From: Promethearchaeota archaeon
Lineage (GTDB): Archaea > Asgardarchaeota > Lokiarchaeia > Sigynarchaeales > SOKP01
DNA: 10,856 nt
Assembly: GCA_019057775.1 (NCBI GenBank)
Contig: JAHLWT010000122.1
Location: 1 to 10,856 of the forward strand
Reading direction: 5' to 3'
Position 1 is the first letter of the stretch, and each line of letters opens with the position of its first letter. The translations under genes were made by a program, and so were the position numbers. Positions 1 through 7,212 of this stretch are shown piece by piece. The notes below the pieces were generated by a model. It ran no database searches. It saw only the letters and a list, made by a program, of their open reading frames with translations, and had not been told where the DNA came from.

Positions 1-443
1 CTATCAGTTTCCTTGCAGGTAAAGAAGAAATAATGAATACATTAATCGAAGAAGTGTTTCTAAGTTCAACCTTCTTTCCAAATAGTGTACCACAAGTAGC
101 AGCACTTAAAACTATAGAAATTATGGAGCGGGACAATGTTTTAGGTGTCATTCGTGAAAAAGGTGAAAAGTTTGCTAAAAGTGTTACCGAAATCATAGAT
201 GAAAGTGGCGTTCCGTGTACCTTTTCGGGAAGCCCATGGATGCCTTACATAACATTTGACCCCGATCCAAATTATTTATATCGAAAATTGAGAGAAGAGT
301 TTTATAGACAATTAATTCGACGGAAAGTGTTCTTACAACCATATCATCACGGATATATTTGTTATAGGCATACAAATGAAGATTTGGAGAACGCAGCAAA
401 TATGATCGCCAAATCTTTAAAAGAATGCAAAAAGCTAATGTAA
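1..443 (+). CDS. Class III (PLP-dependent) aminotransferase, C-terminal part; 5' end beyond window
   Basis: This is the C-terminal third of a fold-type I, class III aminotransferase of the glutamate-1-semialdehyde aminomutase / beta-amino-acid transaminase type. The frame is open to the left edge. Its first readable residues, ISFLAGKEEIM, match the family segment just after the PLP-binding lysine loop, and LSSTFFPNSVPQVAALKTIEIM matches the family's [ST]-TF-x-[GN]...AALATL segment. The catalytic lysine lies outside the window, so the in-frame ATG at 33 is internal and not the start. A small C-terminal domain with HTNEDLENAANMI closes the protein normally. The stop is 19 nt before the kce ATG, so it probably shares an operon with kce, the methyltransferase and kdd. 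The operon suggests an amino donor or acceptor in lysine or beta-amino acid metabolism, but the substrate cannot be read from this fragment. Family is fairly sure; specificity is unknown. Confidence 0.82.
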   Translation, partial: ISFLAGKEEIMNTLIEEVFLSSTFFPNSVPQVAALKTIEIMERDNVLGVIREKGEKFAKSVTEIIDESGVPCTFSGSPWMPYITFDPDPNYLYRKLREEFYRQLIRRKVFLQPYHHGYICYRHTNEDLENAANMIAKSLKECKKLM

Positions 444-462
444 TACTCACTTGGGATTTTTA

Positions 463-1287
463 ATGGAGAAATTGATAATAACTGCCGCCATATGCGGAGC
501 TGAAGTAACAAAAGAACATAACCCGAATGTACCTTATACTGTTAGAGAAATAGGTATCGAAGCAGAAAAAGCATTCTTAGCAGGTGCGAGTATTATACAT
601 CTGCATGTAAGAGAAGATGATGGCACCCCCACTCAAGATATAAAACGGTTCCAAGCGTGTGTCAATGAAATAAAAAACAGATGTCCCGATGTTATCGTTC
701 AACCTTCAACGGGAGGTGCGATAGGTATGAGCAATGAAGAAAGACTCCAACCCATATACTTAGAACCTCCCCCTGAAATGGCGACGTTAGATTGTGGAAC
801 TATGAATTTTGGTGGAGATGAAATTTTTGTTAATACTGAAAATACTATAACTTATTTTGCTGAGGAAATGAATAAACGGAATATAAAATATGAATTAGAG
901 TGTTTTGATAAAGGAATGGTTGACACAGCACTTAGATTACGTGATAAAGGTTATATCAAAGAACCAATGCATTTTAATTTTGTATTAGGAGTTAATGGTG
1001 GTATGAGTGCAACACCACGTGATTTAACTTTTCTTGCTGAAAGCATCCCCATTAATTCAACCTATACCGTATGTGCTATTGGCAGATATGAATTTCCAAT
1101 GGTTTCTCAATCAATAAAAATGGGAGGTCATGCAAGAGTTGGTTTTGAAGATAATATCTATTTATCTAAAGGTGTGCTCGCGAAATCTAATGGGGAATTG
1201 GTTGAAAGAGTTGTAAGAATATCGAAAGAATTAGGGAGAGAAATTGCTTCTCCTAATGAAGCTCGAAAAATCTTAGGATTATTGTAA
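463..1287 (+). CDS. kce: 3-keto-5-aminohexanoate cleavage enzyme (BKACE family)
   Basis: Kce condenses 3-keto-5-aminohexanoate with acetyl-CoA and splits it to acetoacetate and 3-aminobutyryl-CoA, the carbon-carbon cleavage step of lysine fermentation. The 274-residue protein is a full-length TIM-barrel BKACE enzyme. Counting from the ATG at 463, Glu14, His46 and His48 (in HLHVRED) fall at the numbers known for the characterised Cloacimonas enzyme. Ser82 (QPSTGG), and Arg225, Glu229 and Asp230 (HARVGFEDN), align with its substrate- and zinc-binding residues, the last three shifted by one. That agreement is why I prefer ATG 463 to the in-frame TTG at 451. There is no clear Shine-Dalgarno. The gene follows the aminotransferase by 19 nt and is two genes upstream of kdd, which makes its substrate. 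Other BKACE members use different beta-keto acids; the kdd/kam context argues strongly for Kce. Confidence 0.95.
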   Translation: MEKLIITAAICGAEVTKEHNPNVPYTVREIGIEAEKAFLAGASIIHLHVREDDGTPTQDIKRFQACVNEIKNRCPDVIVQPSTGGAIGMSNEERLQPIYLEPPPEMATLDCGTMNFGGDEIFVNTENTITYFAEEMNKRNIKYELECFDKGMVDTALRLRDKGYIKEPMHFNFVLGVNGGMSATPRDLTFLAESIPINSTYTVCAIGRYEFPMVSQSIKMGGHARVGFEDNIYLSKGVLAKSNGELVERVVRISKELGREIASPNEARKILGLL

Positions 1288-1318
1288 TTTAATTAAAAAA
1301 GAAGAAGGAAATATAAGC

Positions 1319-2026
1319 ATGTATAATGAATTAGCTAAATATTATGACCTAATTTACCATTGGAAAGATTATGAGAAAGAAGTTCATAAGATTAAGGAAT
1401 TAATCAGTAAACATAAAAAATCAAATGGAAATGAGTTGCTTGATGTTGGTTGTGGAACTGGAAAGCATATAGAATGTTTTAAAGATATTTATTCATGTAC
1501 TGGTATTGATCTTAATGATGAAATGATAGCTGTAGCTAAAGAAAACGTTAAAGGTGTGATCTTCAAACAAGCAGATATGGTTAATTTAGATCTAAAAAAC
1601 AAATTTGACATAATAATATGCTTATTCAGTGCAATTGGCTATGTCAAAACATATCCTAATTTAGAAAAAACAATATATAACTTTGCAAACCATTTAAAAA
1701 AAGGGGGTGTAGTGATAATAGAACCATGGTTCACGAAATCTACCTTTTGGGAGGGTCACCCTGGAATGACAATTTACGATGGAGAAGATATCAAAATTGC
1801 TAGATTAAACTCAAATAAGATTGAGAATGACATTTCCGTATTAGATATGCATTATTTAATTGCTGAAAGAAACAAAGACGTGAAATATTTTGAAGAAAAA
1901 CATGAAGTAGGCCTTTTTGAGATTGATAAATCCTTAGAAATTATGAATAAAGCTGGATTTGAAGCTGAATTTTTAGAAGATGGATTAATGAAAGAAAGAG
2001 GGCTTTATATTGGGGTGAAATTATGA
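1319..2026 (+). CDS. Class I SAM-dependent methyltransferase, probably small-molecule N-methyltransferase
   Basis: A 235-residue Rossmann-fold methyltransferase. Motif I, LLDVGCGTG, is at residues 40-48. The acidic residue that would bind the ribose is in GIDLNDEM (about residue 64), QADM follows near 85, and FDIIICLFSAIGYV is motif IV. The C-terminal half carries a WEGHPGM segment and a beta-rich region resembling amino-sugar N,N-dimethyltransferases of the TylM1/DesVI type, which is a resemblance recognised by eye and not a proven assignment. It begins 31 nt after kce, with a purine-rich GAAGGA upstream, and its TGA overlaps the kdd ATG (ATGA), so the two are probably translationally coupled. 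Methylation is not a step of the known lysine fermentation pathway. I infer a role on an amino-containing intermediate or by-product, but the substrate is unknown. Confidence 0.85.
   Translation: MYNELAKYYDLIYHWKDYEKEVHKIKELISKHKKSNGNELLDVGCGTGKHIECFKDIYSCTGIDLNDEMIAVAKENVKGVIFKQADMVNLDLKNKFDIIICLFSAIGYVKTYPNLEKTIYNFANHLKKGGVVIIEPWFTKSTFWEGHPGMTIYDGEDIKIARLNSNKIENDISVLDMHYLIAERNKDVKYFEEKHEVGLFEIDKSLEIMNKAGFEAEFLEDGLMKERGLYIGVKL
2012..2018 (+). promoter_or_regulatory. Ribosome-binding site for kdd
   Basis: GGGGTGA sits 4-5 nt before the kdd ATG, inside the end of the methyltransferase gene. It matches the GGTGA core complementary to the 3' end of archaeal and bacterial 16S rRNA. It is one of only two convincing Shine-Dalgarno sites in the window, both at overlapping downstream genes. 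Confidence 0.55.
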
Positions 2027-3063
2027 AAAAAGGATCTAAATATGGAACACATAGAGTTATTTCACCTGGAGGCGCGTTACCTCAACCTGCGACTAAAATT
2101 TCTAACGATACTGAAATATTCGATAATGAGATTTTAATCGATGTGGATTATTTAAATATTGATTCGGCGAGTTTTACGCAATTAAAAGAAGAATCTAAGG
2201 GCGATCTAGAAAAGATAAAAGAGAAAATATTGGCAATAGTAGAAGAAAAGGGAAAAATGCAAAATCCGGTAACTGGCTCTGGTGGAATGTTAATTGGAAA
2301 TGTTGAGAAAATTGGAGCTGATCTAAAGGATAAAATCGATTTGAAGATTGGTGATAAAATAGCTACCTTGGTTTCTCTTTCACTAACACCATTAAAAATT
2401 GATAAGATCTTAGATATTAACCCAGAAATAGATAGAGTAGAGATTGAAGGAAAAGCTATTCTTTTTGAAAGTGGAATTTATGCTAAATTACCTAAAGATA
2501 TGGAGGATACTTTAGCACTTGCAGCACTGGATGTTGCTGGAGCTCCTGCCCAGGTGAAAAACCTGGTGAAAGAAGGTAATACTGTTCTGATTCTGGGAGC
2601 CACTGGAAAATCTGGGCTCATGTGTTCATATATGGCAAAAAGGATGGTTGGAGAAAGAGGTATAGTAATTGGACAGGCAAGAAATGAACAACGAGCTGAT
2701 TTCCTAAGATCAACAGGTTTTTGTCATAGAGTTATTGCAGCAAATATCTTAGATCCTATAGATGTTCTAAATAAAACTTTAGAAGCCAATGATGGAGATG
2801 AAGTCGATATTTCCATTAATTGCTTAAGTATTCCAAACACTGAAATGTCATGCATACTTCCTGTTAAGGATGGTGGGATTGTGTATTTCTTTTCAATGGC
2901 AACCAGTTTCACTAATGCTGCTTTAGGGGCTGAAGGTGTTGGGAAGGATGTAACTATGATAATCGGGAATGGTTATACTGATGGACATGCTCAAATTGCA
3001 TTGGATGTATTAAGAGAATCAGAAAGCCTTAGAAAAATTTTTGAAGAAAAATATACAAAATAA
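2023..3063 (+). CDS. kdd: L-erythro-3,5-diaminohexanoate dehydrogenase
   Basis: Kdd oxidatively deaminates 3,5-diaminohexanoate to 3-keto-5-aminohexanoate with NAD(P)+, directly before the Kce step. The 346-residue length fits the family. The N-terminus KKGSKYGTHRVISPGGALPQ and the segment MQNPVTGSGGML (residues 79-90) are typical of Kdd. A Rossmann dinucleotide-binding loop, ILGATGKSG, lies at about residues 190-198, followed by QARNEQRADFLR, as in the zinc-independent, alcohol-dehydrogenase-like fold of this family. The start overlaps the methyltransferase stop by 4 nt and has a good GGGGTGA ribosome-binding site, so the start is firm. It is the last gene of the left operon; purU converges on it 58 nt downstream. 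No missing residues are evident. Confidence 0.95.
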   Translation: MKKGSKYGTHRVISPGGALPQPATKISNDTEIFDNEILIDVDYLNIDSASFTQLKEESKGDLEKIKEKILAIVEEKGKMQNPVTGSGGMLIGNVEKIGADLKDKIDLKIGDKIATLVSLSLTPLKIDKILDINPEIDRVEIEGKAILFESGIYAKLPKDMEDTLALAALDVAGAPAQVKNLVKEGNTVLILGATGKSGLMCSYMAKRMVGERGIVIGQARNEQRADFLRSTGFCHRVIAANILDPIDVLNKTLEANDGDEVDISINCLSIPNTEMSCILPVKDGGIVYFFSMATSFTNAALGAEGVGKDVTMIIGNGYTDGHAQIALDVLRESESLRKIFEEKYTK

Positions 3064-3121
3064 ATGATTTGTATCCATGTTTGAGCTTCCATTATTTCAG
3101 CAAAATATTCTTTTGTTCGGT

Positions 3122-3958
3122 TTATTCAAATATTATTGTTTTGTTATTACTAATGAACGCTCGATCTTCAAATACAAGTCTTAATGCTTTCGAAAGAGCT
3201 ACTATCTCAACTTCTCTCCCTGCTTGTCGCATATCTTTTACTGAGTATTTATGATCAATATTAACAGTTTCTTGCACAATTATAGCACCATCATCTAACT
3301 TTTCTGTAACAAAATGTGCGGTTGCCCCAATAATCTTAACACCACGATTAAATGCTTGTTCATAAGGATTCAATCCTACAAATGCAGGTAAAAAAGAATG
3401 ATGAATATTAATAATTTTATTTTCATATATAGATACAAACTTAGGTGTTAAAATTCTCATATATTTTGCTAAAACTATATAATCTATATTATAAGATTTA
3501 AGAATATCTAAAATTTCATTTTCATGACTTTCACGAGTTCGATTATGGTGACTTAAATAATAAAACGGAACTTTAAACTTAGCAACCAAATATTTTAAAT
3601 CTGGATGATTACTAATTACAGCTGCTATTTCCGCATTCATTTCTTGATATTCATTTTTAATTAACATATCCCCAAGACAATGATGTTCCTTTGTAACAAA
3701 GACTATTATTTTCTTTTTACGACTTTTTATCAAATTTAAGTTTGTTCCTTTTGGCAATATCTTTCTCATTTCTGTAAGAATTGTTCCATCACTGATATTT
3801 CCGGTAAATTCTGAACGCATAAAAAAATGATTAGTCTTTTGTTCTACAAATTCATTATTACTGATTATATTCAATCCAAATTGATAAAGAATTTTTGTAA
3901 TTCTGTAAATAAGACCCTTTTCATCTAGACAATCAATTAATAGAATATAATTTTTCAT
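3122..3958 (-). CDS. purU: Formyltetrahydrofolate deformylase
   Basis: PurU hydrolyses 10-formyl-tetrahydrofolate to formate and THF, balancing one-carbon units and supplying formate. At 278 residues it has the family's normal length. An N-terminal ACT domain (residues about 3-80, starting YILLIDCLDEKGLIYRITKIL) is followed by a formyltransferase domain (about 83-278). The catalytic Asn184 and His186 lie in INIHHSFLPAF and Asp222 in HFVTEKLDDGAIIVQ. NIHHSFLPAF with the following GLNPYEQAF distinguishes PurU from PurN. The ATG at 3958 gives the complete ACT domain; no Shine-Dalgarno precedes it. It is transcribed alone, divergent from kamA and convergent with kdd. It has no known role in lysine fermentation; a link through formate export or C1 balance is inference only. 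Confidence 0.93.
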   Translation of the reverse strand: MKNYILLIDCLDEKGLIYRITKILYQFGLNIISNNEFVEQKTNHFFMRSEFTGNISDGTILTEMRKILPKGTNLNLIKSRKKKIIVFVTKEHHCLGDMLIKNEYQEMNAEIAAVISNHPDLKYLVAKFKVPFYYLSHHNRTRESHENEILDILKSYNIDYIVLAKYMRILTPKFVSIYENKIINIHHSFLPAFVGLNPYEQAFNRGVKIIGATAHFVTEKLDDGAIIVQETVNIDHKYSVKDMRQAGREVEIVALSKALRLVFEDRAFISNNKTIIFE

Positions 3959-3982
3959 AAATTATCTGTATGTATATTTTCC

Positions 3983-4002
3983 TATTATTAAAATAAATTA
4001 TA
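3983..4002 (-). promoter_or_regulatory. Candidate TATA-box region for purU
   Basis: Read on the - strand, this segment is a TATAATTTATTTTAA-like run centred about 34 nt upstream of the purU ATG. That is the distance expected for an archaeal TATA box serving a transcript with a very short leader, which would fit the lack of a Shine-Dalgarno. The whole neighbourhood is AT-rich, so the match is weak evidence. Confidence 0.3.
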
Positions 4003-4081
4003 TCAAAATTTTTAAAAGACTTAAATTGAAGCATTATGTAATTTATAACATTAAGCTTCTCATATTAAGATGAAAATAAAC

Positions 4082-4108
4082 TTATATAAATTGATATAAA
4101 TTATAATC
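4082..4108 (+). promoter_or_regulatory. Tandem TATA-like elements upstream of kamA
   Basis: TTATATAAA at 4082-4090 is a good archaeal TATA-box match, preceded by the A-rich GAAAATAAAC, which could act as a BRE. The 9-mer ATATAAATT occurs twice, at 4084-4092 and 4094-4102, a spacing of 10 nt or about one helical turn. A start site about 25 nt downstream would leave an untranslated leader of roughly 105-110 nt before kamA. The repeat may be two alternative TATA boxes or a regulator site; base composition makes chance matches possible. Confidence 0.4.
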
Positions 4109-4221
4109 AAGAAATTCATACTATTGCCCCGATATTTTCTTGGATAGCAAAAATATTTGAAGAAAAAGAATTTTATTTAATTGGTTAATTCAAAAAGAAA
4201 TTAAAAACTGTGAAATTAAAT

Positions 4222-5448
4222 ATGAAAGTCAATAGACGTAGGGAATTATTTGGTCATATAAGCGATGAAGATTGGAATGATTGGCATTGGCAAGTTAAAA
4301 ACAGGATTACAACTTTAGAAGAACTCAAAAAACATATCACATTAACAGAAGAAGAAGATGATCCTCGTCTCCTACAAGAATACCGGATGGCAATTACACC
4401 CTATTACTTGTCATTAATCGATCCTGATGATCCTCATGATCCAATTAGAAAACAATCAATTCCAACGATTCATGAACTACAGCGTTATAGCAGTGATCTC
4501 GAAGATCCTCTACATGAAGATGTAGATTCCCCTGTTCCAGGATTAACTCATCGCTATCCAGATAGAATATTATTTTTAGTTACCGAAAATTGTTCAATGT
4601 ATTGTAGGCACTGCACTAGAAGGAGGTTTGCTGGCCATCATGATAAAGCTCCCCCACAATCACATATTGATGCTGCTATAGAATATATTGAAAGAACTCC
4701 AGCAATTAGAGATGTATTATTATCTGGAGGAGACGCGTTATTAATTTCAGATAAAAAGTTAGAAGATATTCTTAAAAGACTCAAAGCAATACCTCACGTA
4801 GAGATAGTACGAATTGGTTCAAGAACGCCTGTGACTGTTCCTCAACGTATTACACCGGAATTATGTGAAATGTTAAAAAAGTATCAACCTATATGGTTCA
4901 ACACTCATTTTAATCATGCTAATGAGATTACTGAAGATTCTACAAATGCTTGTAATATGTTAGCTGATGCAGGGATTCCTCTTGGAAACCAGTCAGTTCT
5001 TTTGAAAGGAGTAAATGATTGTATCCATATAATGAAGAAATTAGTGCATGGATTAGTTAAAATCCGAGTAAGGCCTTATTACATCTACCAATGTGATCTT
5101 TCCATTGGTCTTGGGCATTTCCGTACAAGTGTTGCACAGGGTATTGAAATAATTGAAGGCTTACGTGGACATACCTCCGGATTATGTGTTCCAACTTTCG
5201 TGGTAGATGCTCCCGGAGGTGGTGGGAAAATCCCTGTCATGCCTGATTATACTATATCTCAGGGAAATACAAGAGTTGTACTAAGAAATTTCGAAGGTGT
5301 CATCACTACCTATGAAGAACCTGATGATTACATACCTAAATGTCAGTGTGAAGATTGTGAAAAACAGATTGGTGTGAGTGCGTTATTGAGCGGCCAAAAA
5401 GTTACTATTGAACCAGAAGATCTACAACGAAAATTAAGAAGGAAATGA
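4222..5448 (+). CDS. kamA: L-lysine 2,3-aminomutase (radical SAM, PLP-dependent)
   Basis: KamA converts L-lysine to L-beta-lysine, the first step of lysine fermentation. The 408-residue protein is full length with an N-terminal [10 protein letters not shown] like the clostridial enzyme, so ATG 4222 is preferred to the in-frame GTG at 4210. The radical-SAM CxxxCxxC motif is Cys124, Cys128, Cys131 (CSMYCRHC). PLP is expected on Lys336 in APGGGGK. Asp292 and Asp329 correspond to the clostridial residues (293, 330) that hold the lysine side-chain amino group, and Arg133 to the carboxylate-binding arginine. Cys374, Cys376 and Cys379, with Cys267, reproduce the inter-subunit zinc site. Similarity to bacterial KamA is very high throughout, and the two substrate aspartates favour a true lysine enzyme over EpmB or glutamate/arginine mutases. 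No Shine-Dalgarno is visible. It is transcribed apart from both the left operon and kamB-kamD. Confidence 0.97.
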   Translation: MKVNRRRELFGHISDEDWNDWHWQVKNRITTLEELKKHITLTEEEDDPRLLQEYRMAITPYYLSLIDPDDPHDPIRKQSIPTIHELQRYSSDLEDPLHEDVDSPVPGLTHRYPDRILFLVTENCSMYCRHCTRRRFAGHHDKAPPQSHIDAAIEYIERTPAIRDVLLSGGDALLISDKKLEDILKRLKAIPHVEIVRIGSRTPVTVPQRITPELCEMLKKYQPIWFNTHFNHANEITEDSTNACNMLADAGIPLGNQSVLLKGVNDCIHIMKKLVHGLVKIRVRPYYIYQCDLSIGLGHFRTSVAQGIEIIEGLRGHTSGLCVPTFVVDAPGGGGKIPVMPDYTISQGNTRVVLRNFEGVITTYEEPDDYIPKCQCEDCEKQIGVSALLSGQKVTIEPEDLQRKLRRK

Positions 5449-5460
5449 GTTCAGAAAAAC

Positions 5461-5484
5461 TCTAAATTACTAGGTAAATTTAGA
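5461..5484 (+). terminator. AT-rich hairpin just after kamA
   Basis: TCTAAATT and AATTTAGA form a perfect 8-bp inverted repeat around the 8-nt loop ACTAGGTA, starting 12 nt after the kamA stop. Its place suggests a 3'-end hairpin or RNA-processing site. The stem is almost all A-T and no T-tract follows, so it is not a classical intrinsic terminator. Confidence 0.3.
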
Positions 5485-5572
5485 ATATCCTCAGTCTTTC
5501 ATATCATTAATATTAAATAATTTCATAAGTAATCACCTAAAACATTAAATAAAATTTAAAGTGAAAATTAAA

Positions 5573-6218
5573 ATGGATCTTCAAAATAAAATTGATAACT
5601 TTTTAGAAAAGAATCCCCCTCTCGATAAAAAAGAAATAGATATTCCTGATTACATACCAGATGGAAAATATTTAGGTATATCCCGAAATTCAATCGTTGC
5701 GATAGGTGATAGTGCTCAAGAAGTGGCAAGTATTTTAGCTGAAAAGTTTCCAGATTCTGCTTCAGGAATCTTACATAAAGGTCATGAATCAGAAACAATA
5801 GATTTTGTGTTTTCACTATTTTCCTTAGATGATTCAAAATGGTACCACCAATATAATTATAAAAATAACTATTATCCATTAATTCCTTTTTCAATGCCCT
5901 TCAATGAGGTAGAAAAGACTTTTATGGGATTAATTGATACAGGAGCAACAATCTTCAGCGGTAGATAAAAAGATAATAGAAGAATACAGCATTGAAACTA
6001 TCGAAAAAAAAGAGGTTTATACTGCTAATGGAATTATTAAAGTTCCAGTCTATAAAGGTCTGTTTCGATATGAAGGCAATTCAATTGAACTAGAATTTAT
6101 AAGTACTGAAATTACCGGAGATTTCACTTTTCATGCCTTACTCGGAAAAAATTTCATAGATAAATTTAATATTCTTCTTTTAGGCAGAGAAAAATTACTT
6201 GGCATTCAAATGGTTTAA
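5573..6218 (+). pseudogene. DUF5678 plus retropepsin-like aspartic protease, split by a 1-nt frameshift
   Basis: Two adjacent frames together make one recognisable protein. The first (ATG 5573 to stop 5968) begins with a DUF5678-like domain (DGKYLGISRNSIVAIGDSAQEV, about residues 29-50 onward) and then a clan AA aspartic protease whose active site FMGLIDTGATIF lies at 5920-5955. It stops three codons later. The other frame continues AVDKKIIEEYSIETI and ends with ALLGKNFIDKFNILLLG, the second conserved retropepsin segment. Skipping one nucleotide after the TTC ending at 5955 gives DTGATIFAVDKKIIEE, an alignment with no gap to the family pattern DTGA-x5-DKKI. The fused product would be about 214 residues. 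The alternatives are a recent pseudogene, a sequencing error, or programmed +1 frameshifting. The in-frame GTG at 5561 is a less likely start. Proteins of this kind are common in archaea; the substrate is unknown. Confidence 0.72.
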
Positions 6219-6383
6219 TAAGTACCTTTTCTTAATAGATGGTTTTATTTATATCAACTTTAGTGATAATATCCAAGAGTTTCCCTTTGAATATAATGAT
6301 ATAATTCAAATCTAAGATTCTTTGATAAAATCTCTAATTATTTGCATAGATTCAAATATGTGGAAAGGATTAATATTAATGAG

Positions 6384-6821
6384 ATGGAAGAAGAAAGAAT
6401 CAAGCGATATAATGATAAATTGGAATATTTAAATCAGACTATAGTAAATTTATATGAATGGACAGAAGGTATTGATTCAAAAAAGTTTTCTGGAAGTATT
6501 GAATTACAAAAACAATATGGAATTTACCATGCATTTCAACTTTCAATTGAGATTATTACTGATCTTGTCGCAATGATAGTAAAAGATTTGAAATTAATCC
6601 CAAAAGATGATTATCTCAATCTAGAAACAATAACTAATAAAAAAATTATTAGTCCTGATTTAGCAGCAAGTCTTAGAGAAGCAACTGGTCTAAGAAATAG
6701 AATTGTCCATGATTATAATGGCTTGGATAATGAAATAGCTTTCAATTGTTTAATTGATCTTTTAAAATTTCTTAAAGAATTTATGGAGGAAGTTAAAGAA
6801 TGGTTAAAAAAGAATTGTTAG
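6384..6821 (+). CDS. hepT: HepT-like HEPN ribonuclease toxin (DUF86)
   Basis: A 145-residue all-helical HEPN protein. It starts IKRYNDKLEYLNQ, like other HepT/DUF86 toxins. The catalytic and regulatory motif RX4HXY is present as Arg104, His109 and Tyr111 (RNRIVHDY); in characterised pairs the tyrosine is the residue AMPylated by the partner. The middle helix (AFQLSIEIITDLVAMIV) and the segment SPDLAASLREATGLRN are also family-typical. The first in-frame candidate start is a TTG at 6342; ATG 6384 restores the usual N-terminus. Its 3' end overlaps the MNT gene by 22 nt, the usual tight arrangement. By family knowledge it would cleave RNA (tRNA in the Shewanella-type system) unless modified. Function here is predicted only. 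Confidence 0.88.
   Translation: MEEERIKRYNDKLEYLNQTIVNLYEWTEGIDSKKFSGSIELQKQYGIYHAFQLSIEIITDLVAMIVKDLKLIPKDDYLNLETITNKKIISPDLAASLREATGLRNRIVHDYNGLDNEIAFNCLIDLLKFLKEFMEEVKEWLKKNC
6785..6790 (+). promoter_or_regulatory. Ribosome-binding site for mntA inside hepT
   Basis: GGAGGA ends 9 nt before the mntA ATG at 6800 and is a near-perfect anti-Shine-Dalgarno match. It supports that start and independent initiation of the antitoxin within the hepT coding sequence. Confidence 0.6.
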
Positions 6822-7201
6822 AACAAATTTATACTGATTTCTCAATTATAATTCAAAAAAAAGAGATTTTAGGAATTTTATTATATGGCTCTTATCTAAT
6901 GGATAAAGAGACTAATAGAAGTGATATTGATATTTGTATAATAGCCCCTAACGAAGATATTCATCAATTAATTTCTTTCATATTACAAAAAGTTAATGTT
7001 ACTTCAAAAAAATATGATGTACGTGTTTTTCAAGAATTACCTTTGTTTATTAAAATTCACGTAATTGAAAACGGTGAATTAGTCTATTCGGCAAATGAAT
7101 TAGATTTATACGAATATTTTTACCTATACCGTAAATTATGGAATGATCAAAAGCATAGACAAGAAATATCAAGAGAAGAGTTAATATCTTTTTTAGATTA
7201 G
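6800..7201 (+). CDS. mntA: MntA-like minimal nucleotidyltransferase antitoxin
   Basis: A 133-residue minimal nucleotidyltransferase. The family signature GSX10DXD is exact: Gly30-Ser31, ten residues, then Asp42-Ile-Asp44 (RSDIDICI). A third acidic residue, Asp73 in KYDVRVF, completes the metal-binding triad, so the enzyme looks active. In known HepT-MntA systems this protein transfers AMP groups to the HepT tyrosine and so neutralises it. The C-terminus VIENGELVYSANELDLYEYFYLYRKLW is typical. It overlaps hepT by 22 nt in a different frame and has its own strong GGAGGA site. The stop is 11 nt from the convergent J-protein gene. It may act as a stand-alone module unrelated to the surrounding lysine genes. 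Confidence 0.88.
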   Translation: MVKKELLEQIYTDFSIIIQKKEILGILLYGSYLMDKETNRSDIDICIIAPNEDIHQLISFILQKVNVTSKKYDVRVFQELPLFIKIHVIENGELVYSANELDLYEYFYLYRKLWNDQKHRQEISREELISFLD

Positions 7202-7212
7202 GTTTTAGAATT

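Noticed and set aside
193..450. Minus-strand open frame of 85 codons
   Set aside because: It lies opposite the aminotransferase end and has no recognisable motifs; it is a shadow of that gene.
2724..2912. Minus-strand open frame of 62 codons inside kdd
   Set aside because: It lies opposite well-conserved kdd coding sequence and shows no domain of its own.
3069..3254. Plus-strand open frame of 61 codons opposite the purU end
   Set aside because: Most of it is antisense to the conserved PurU C-terminus, and it has no start signal or motif.
4094..4188. Short open frame upstream of kamA reading NQEIHTIAPIFSWIAKIF
   Set aside because: It looks somewhat protein-like but has no start codon, is about 30 codons and matches nothing I recognise, so it is treated as leader DNA.
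5568..5894. Minus-strand open frame of 108 codons opposite the DUF5678 region
   Set aside because: The + strand shows a recognisable DUF5678 and aspartic protease; the antisense product resembles nothing known to me.
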